Positions 60,394-64,000 of a stretch of 64,000 nucleotides of DNA are shown here, one piece after another. The translations under genes were made by a program, and so were the position numbers. The stretch lies in the NCBI GenBank assembly GCA_958295465.1, contig OY282353.1, positions 4,641,001-4,705,000 on the forward strand, in the 5' to 3' direction. The DNA is from an uncultured Gammaproteobacteria bacterium (GTDB lineage Bacteria; Pseudomonadota; Gammaproteobacteria; HK1). The stretch's first letter is position 1; each line of letters begins with the position of its first letter. The notes beneath the pieces are model-generated. The model saw only the letters and a list, made by a program, of their open reading frames with translations, was not told the DNA's origin and did not search any database.

Positions 60394-61537
60394 GGACAGG
60401 CTCCTCGTTAAGGCAGTTCATCAAATCCGGCGGAGCTGGAACCGGGAAGGAGGCAGAGCCCTGCAGGCGGCTCAGCTCGTCGCGTTCGAACCGGGTCAGC
60501 GGAGCGCCGCCGGTGAAGGTGACCCCGCGTCCGGACCCGGCCCGGCCGATGACGGATACGGCCCGGCCGGCGCGCACAAGGTCGTGCAGTGCCTCGTCGA
60601 GCCGCTCGGGGGCAAATCCTGCCAGCAGCGTCCCCGAGGCGAGGGTTCCCCACGGATCGAGCCCCGCCGCGGCGCACAGCGCCACACCGGGCTCGAACCA
60701 GAGGATGCGCTCGGACTCGATGGCCAGCGCCACTCCGGACGCGCCGGCGATCTCATGCAACCCGGCGGAGAGACCGCCTTCGGTCGGATCATGGAGCGCG
60801 GACGCGCCGGCCAGGGCGGCGGCGAGAGCGGGCTCGACCACCGAGATCCCCGGCATGTCGAGGGCGGATCGAGCCGCCGCGAGCACCGGCGCGGGAACCG
60901 CGGCGAGGCATTTCGGCGGCAGGACGCCGGCGAGCACCGCCGCGCCCTCCACCGGTGCGGATCCTATCTGGAGGACGGCGTGGCCCGGACGGAGCCCCCC
61001 GGTCGGCACGGTCCGCTCCGCCGCGATTCCAAGCATCTGCCCGACCACGAGCGGCTGGCGTACCGCGCCCGTCACCTCGGTGTGTCCCCCCACGAGAGTT
61101 GCTCCTACCTCGTCGAGCGCGCGCCGCATCTCCGCGAAGAGCGCCTCCGCATCGTGGCGCGTCGATCCTTCGGGCAGCAGCACGCACGCGAGAAACCATC
61201 GCGGACGCGCTCCGGTCACCGCGACGTCGTTCGCATTGACCGCGACCGCGTGTGCCCCCACCCCGGCGCCGGTGAGGGTGATGGGGTCCGTCGCCGCCAC
61301 CAGCGTTCCCGCCTCGATCTCGATCGCGCACGCATCTTCGCCGATGCGCGGTCCAAGCACGACTTCGGCCGGAAGTGAGCTTTCGATGAGCCTCGCAAGG
61401 AAATCCGGCGCGAGCTTGCCGGGAGGGAGAGGGACGGACAGGCCCTCGGGCGCCGCGAGGGTTGCCTCGTGCTCGACACCTCTCGGATTCGGAGGTCGCT
61501 TGCTCACCGGACCATGGTACCGCGCATCTTTCGCCAT
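59780..61537 (-). CDS. AIR synthase-related (HypE/PurM-like) protein; 3' end reads through into the next gene
   Basis: PurM/HypE-superfamily ATP-binding protein. [49 protein letters not shown] and [17 protein letters not shown] are typical. Family homology ends near 60465 ([10 protein letters not shown]). The frame then has no stop until 59780, so it would overlap the PfpI gene in another frame for 614 bp. A lost stop or frameshift near 60400-60460 is likely. Starts are uncertain: ATG 61537 or GTG 61507, neither with a good ribosome binding site. Function unknown; no hydrogenase genes are nearby. Confidence 0.72.
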   Translation of the reverse strand: MAKDARYHGPVSKRPPNPRGVEHEATLAAPEGLSVPLPPGKLAPDFLARLIESSLPAEVVLGPRIGEDACAIEIEAGTLVAATDPITLTGAGVGAHAVAVNANDVAVTGARPRWFLACVLLPEGSTRHDAEALFAEMRRALDEVGATLVGGHTEVTGAVRQPLVVGQMLGIAAERTVPTGGLRPGHAVLQIGSAPVEGAAVLAGVLPPKCLAAVPAPVLAAARSALDMPGISVVEPALAAALAGASALHDPTEGGLSAGLHEIAGASGVALAIESERILWFEPGVALCAAAGLDPWGTLASGTLLAGFAPERLDEALHDLVRAGRAVSVIGRAGSGRGVTFTGGAPLTRFERDELSRLQGSASFPVPAPPDLMNCLNEEPVHALAYRPSSLSRRHPARSDRSVRGLRQVSGHRGSSAVEDPRSGHGRRRPAAAACDHVCREPAARSHLRAGRRGHESTAERRRDAGLRAPAGIGGALRHVRMHGVAGAWRGGTAAREAGDDALDVAADACRIRLRAGGRARGRRRQRDHRRRGHCRHRLRVDGGRRVVRGRHRPEDPARHRVRPPPAIRCRHSGTRGCVAGGHGA

Positions 61538-61752
61538 TCGGGCGGCGGCGGAGCGGCGGGCGCAGTGGTGGCCTGCCCGCATCGAAAACCGCTTCGTGGC
61601 CGGCAGATGCGCGTGCTCCGTGTCGCCGCTCCACTCGACGCCGCCGCGTATCCTCGCAAACCGCGGCCACCGGACCGTGGTACGAGATCGGCACCGGGAG
61701 TGTGATAGCTTTCCGGTCGCCCTGTCCCAGGAACCAGAAGGAGAGCCGTACC

Positions 61753-62862
61753 ATGGAGACCCGAGCCGCCGTTGCCCGCGAGGCGGGCAAGCCGTTGACC
61801 ATCGAGCCGGTGACCCTCGCGGGGCCGAAGTCCGGTGAGGTGCTGGTCGAGATCAAGGCCACCGGCGTATGCCATACCGACGAGTTCACCCTCTCGGGGG
61901 CCGACCCCGAAGGACTGTTTCCCGCCATCCTCGGTCATGAGGGCGCAGGAGTCGTGGTCGAGGTCGGCACGGGCGTCACCAGCGTGAAGCCCGGCGATCA
62001 CGTCATCCCGCTCTACACCCCCGAGTGTCGCCGGTGCGAGTACTGCCTGAGCGGCAAGACCAACCTCTGCCAGGCGATCCGCGAGACCCAGGGACGCGGC
62101 GTGATGCCCGACGGCACCAGCCGCTTCAGCATCGGCAAGGATTCGATCCACCACTACATGGGGACGTCGACGTTCTCCAACCATACGGTGCTGCCGGAGA
62201 TCGCGGTGGCGAAGGTTCGCGAGGACGCGCCCTTCGACAAGATCTGCTACATCGGGTGCGGCGTCACCACCGGGATCGGCGCGGTGATCAACACCGCCAA
62301 GGTCGAGCCGGGTTCGAACTGCGTGGTGTTCGGGCTCGGCGGGATCGGGCTCAACGTCATCCAGGGCCTGCGTCTGGTCGGGGCCGACATCATCGCCGGC
62401 GTGGACCTCAACCCGGCCAAGCGCCCGCTCGCGGAGAAGTTCGGAATGACGCACTTCGTCAATCCGAACGAGGTCGGAGGCGATCTGGTGCCCTACCTCG
62501 TCGACCTCACCAGGGGCGGCGCCGACTATTCGTTCGAGTGCATCGGGAACGTCGGCGTCATGCGCCAGGCGCTGGAGTGCTGCCACAAGGGCTGGGGCGA
62601 GAGCATCATCATCGGGGTCGCCGGCGCCGGGCAGGAGATCGCCACCCGCCCGTTCCAGCTTGTCACCGGACGGGTGTGGCGCGGCACCGCCTTCGGGGGC
62701 GCCAGGGGCCGCACCGAGGTGCCGAAGATCGTCGACTGGTACATGGACGGGAAGATCAACATCGACGACCTGATCACCCACACCATGCCGCTCGAGGACA
62801 TCAACAAGGCGTTCGACCTGATGCACGCAGGCGAGTCGATCCGCAGCGTAGTGCGGTTCTGA
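61753..62862 (+). CDS. frmA: S-(hydroxymethyl)glutathione dehydrogenase / class III alcohol dehydrogenase
   Basis: Cytosolic zinc enzyme of 369 residues that oxidises the spontaneous formaldehyde-glutathione adduct with NAD+. Catalytic zinc ligands in [12 protein letters not shown] and GHEGAG; structural zinc cysteines in [15 protein letters not shown]; third catalytic cysteine in [12 protein letters not shown] fold [21 protein letters not shown] lies 7 nt before ATG 61753. The formylglutathione hydrolase gene follows 4 bp after, completing the pathway to formate. Confidence 0.96.
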   Translation: METRAAVAREAGKPLTIEPVTLAGPKSGEVLVEIKATGVCHTDEFTLSGADPEGLFPAILGHEGAGVVVEVGTGVTSVKPGDHVIPLYTPECRRCEYCLSGKTNLCQAIRETQGRGVMPDGTSRFSIGKDSIHHYMGTSTFSNHTVLPEIAVAKVREDAPFDKICYIGCGVTTGIGAVINTAKVEPGSNCVVFGLGGIGLNVIQGLRLVGADIIAGVDLNPAKRPLAEKFGMTHFVNPNEVGGDLVPYLVDLTRGGADYSFECIGNVGVMRQALECCHKGWGESIIIGVAGAGQEIATRPFQLVTGRVWRGTAFGGARGRTEVPKIVDWYMDGKINIDDLITHTMPLEDINKAFDLMHAGESIRSVVRF

Positions 62863-62866
62863 CGGG

Positions 62867-63703
62867 ATGGAGGCGCTCTCCGAACAACGCTGCCACGGCG
62901 GCGTGCAGGGCTTCTACCGGCACGATTCGCAAGAGACCGGCACGCTGATGCAGTTCGCGGTCTACCTGCCGCCGGCCGCGAACCAGGCGCCGGTACCGGT
63001 GCTCTACTTTCTCGCGGGGCTGACCTGCACGGAGGAGACCGCGACCATCAAGGCAGGCGCCCAGGCCCACGCGAGCCGGCTCGGGCTGGCGCTGGTGATG
63101 CCGGATACCAGTCCCCGGGGCGCATCCATCGAGGGAGAGGACGACGATTGGGACTTCGGGACCGGCGCCGGCTTCTACCTCGACGCCAGCCGGGCGCCAT
63201 GGTCCGCGCACTACCGGATGTACGCCTACGTCACCGGGGAGCTACGCGCCCTGGTGGCGGCGCGGTTTCCGATCAGGGACGACGCCACCGGGGTGCTCGG
63301 CCATTCGATGGGCGGGCACGGCGCCTTGACCATCGCACTCAAGAAGCCGGACGCCTACCGGACGGTCTCCGCCTTCGCTCCAATCTGCGCTCCGGCGCAA
63401 TGCCCTTGGGGAGGGAAGGCGTTCAGCGGCTACCTGGGCGATGACCGCGCCGCCTGGGCGGCATTCGACGCGACCGCCCTGATCGGCTCCGGAGCGAGGT
63501 GCGCACCCATCCTCGTCGACCAGGGCCAGGACGACCAGTTCCTCGAGGCCCAGCTCCACCCGCATCTCCTCGAAGCGGCGTGCACGCGAACCGGACAGCC
63601 GCTGGAGCTCCGCCGCCACCCCGGTTACGACCACGGCTACTACTTCATCCAGACGTTCATCGCCGAGCACCTGGAACACCATGCCCGAGGGCTGGCCGGC
63701 TGA
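62867..63703 (+). CDS. fghA: S-formylglutathione hydrolase
   Basis: Serine hydrolase of 278 residues (esterase D family, also named frmB) that releases formate and glutathione from S-formylglutathione. N-terminal CHGGVQGFYRHDS; nucleophile serine in LGHSMGGHGALTIAL; Asp in LVDQGQDDQFL; His in HPGYDHGYYFIQTF. The WDFGTGAGFYLDA segment is diagnostic. It starts 4 bp after the frmA stop and has no ribosome binding site of its own, which suggests coupled translation. Confidence 0.96.
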   Translation: MEALSEQRCHGGVQGFYRHDSQETGTLMQFAVYLPPAANQAPVPVLYFLAGLTCTEETATIKAGAQAHASRLGLALVMPDTSPRGASIEGEDDDWDFGTGAGFYLDASRAPWSAHYRMYAYVTGELRALVAARFPIRDDATGVLGHSMGGHGALTIALKKPDAYRTVSAFAPICAPAQCPWGGKAFSGYLGDDRAAWAAFDATALIGSGARCAPILVDQGQDDQFLEAQLHPHLLEAACTRTGQPLELRRHPGYDHGYYFIQTFIAEHLEHHARGLAG

Positions 63704-63771
63704 CCCGGGCTTGCGGAGGCGCCGGAGAAGGGAGCCTGCAAGCCCGCGATCTGCTTCCTGCAAACCCGCGG

Positions 63772-63800
63772 GCCGGTCAGCGGCCTTCGCCGCTACCGGC
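63772..63800. terminator. Strong hairpin between convergent genes
   Basis: GCCGGT (63772-63777) pairs with ACCGGC (63795-63800) and AGCGG (63779-63783) with CCGCT (63790-63794), leaving one bulged C and a six-base loop containing TTCG. It lies between fghA (+) and the LivF-like gene (-), so it could end both transcripts. No T-run follows, so intrinsic termination is not certain. Confidence 0.5.
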
Positions 63801-63891
63801 GAAACCCGTACTCCGGGGAAGGCAGACCGAACGAGTGCTGCGCATACGTCCCGGGAGTTCCAAGGGCCACGATCGGCCGGTTCAGCCCAGA

Positions 63892-64000
63892 TAGGCGCGC
63901 TTGACCTCGTCGTTCTCCAGCAGCTCCCGGCCGGGGCCTTCGAGCACGATCTCCCCGGTCTCCACGACGTAGCCCCGATCGGCGATCTGCAGGGCCATGA
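63892..64000 (-). CDS. livF: Branched-chain amino-acid ABC transporter ATPase LivF, C-terminal end (cut by window edge)
   Basis: The last ~35 residues are visible: MALQIADRGYVVETGEIVLE, then a Gly/Pro turn, ELLENDEVKRAYLG and stop. This is the characteristic C-terminus of LivF-type ATPases (V-L-E-x-G ... L-L-x-N-x-x-V-x-x-A-Y-L-G). The rest, including the nucleotide-binding motifs, lies beyond the right edge. Confidence 0.85.

Overview
This is a GC-rich (roughly 65-70 % by eye) chromosomal window. It suggests a proteobacterium, most probably a gammaproteobacterium: it has a RpoH-type heat-shock sigma factor with a C-terminal RpoH box, a DUF2058 protein, class III alcohol dehydrogenase with S-formylglutathione hydrolase, a dipeptide/oligopeptide ABC transporter, and BoxB/BoxC of aerobic benzoyl-CoA degradation. 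No rRNA, tRNA or CRISPR array was seen. The species cannot be named from the sequence.

Layout. 1-1.8 kb: end of a SUF iron-sulfur operon (sufS, sufU, sufT-like, Rieske ferredoxin). 1.8-2.4 kb: an IS200/IS605-type transposase remnant. 2.4-12.8 kb (minus): an oligopeptide ABC operon, reading peptidase, binding protein, permeases B and C, ATPases D and F. It is interrupted between binding protein and permeases by a 3 kb block holding a degraded VapBC-like pair and an AAA ATPase plus TOPRIM-like pair that looks like a phage-defence module. An 81-bp repeat array lies between oppC and oppD. 12.9-20.6 kb: citrate synthase, a YbaK deacylase, a rearranged patch where a quinone oxidoreductase gene is split and joined to a truncated ampD, and SucCD-like CoA ligase genes with a TauE exporter. 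21-24.4 kb: VOC protein, a trimethylamine-dehydrogenase-like flavoenzyme and a HigBA toxin-antitoxin pair. 24.4-36.7 kb: an accessory island with an IS1182-family element inside a DUF4143 gene, a second flavoenzyme plus a truncated copy of it, an AAA ATPase/nuclease-like gene, an ArdC antirestriction protein, a PsyrTA system (RecQ-phosphoribosyltransferase plus DprA-like protein), a VapC remnant and HicAB.

36.9-64 kb is mostly housekeeping and catabolic: Amt ammonium channel, enoyl-CoA hydratase, scars of an amino-acid ABC operon and of a transposase, cystathionine synthase/lyase, hydroxyisobutyrate-type dehydrogenase, DUF2058, flavodoxin, class II aldolase, copper chaperone, a Ser/Thr kinase with a helical repeat region, MaoC hydratase, RpoH, a dimethylformamidase-like protein, MFS carrier, BoxB, BoxC, GNAT, DJ-1/PfpI, AIR-synthase-like protein, FrmA, FrmB, and the end of a LivF ATPase.

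How they may work together. A dimethylformamidase-like enzyme, two methylamine-dehydrogenase-type flavoproteins and the FrmA/FrmB formaldehyde pathway would form a plausible demethylation and one-carbon oxidation route, with Amt handling ammonium; this is inference. The window is unusually scarred: at least ten gene remnants, many in-frame minisatellites inside genes, and three cases where sequence at a gene's 3' end is repeated downstream. Toxin-antitoxin and defence genes are dense: HigBA, HicAB, a VapBC-like pair, a VapC scrap, PsyrTA, the ATPase-TOPRIM pair and ArdC.
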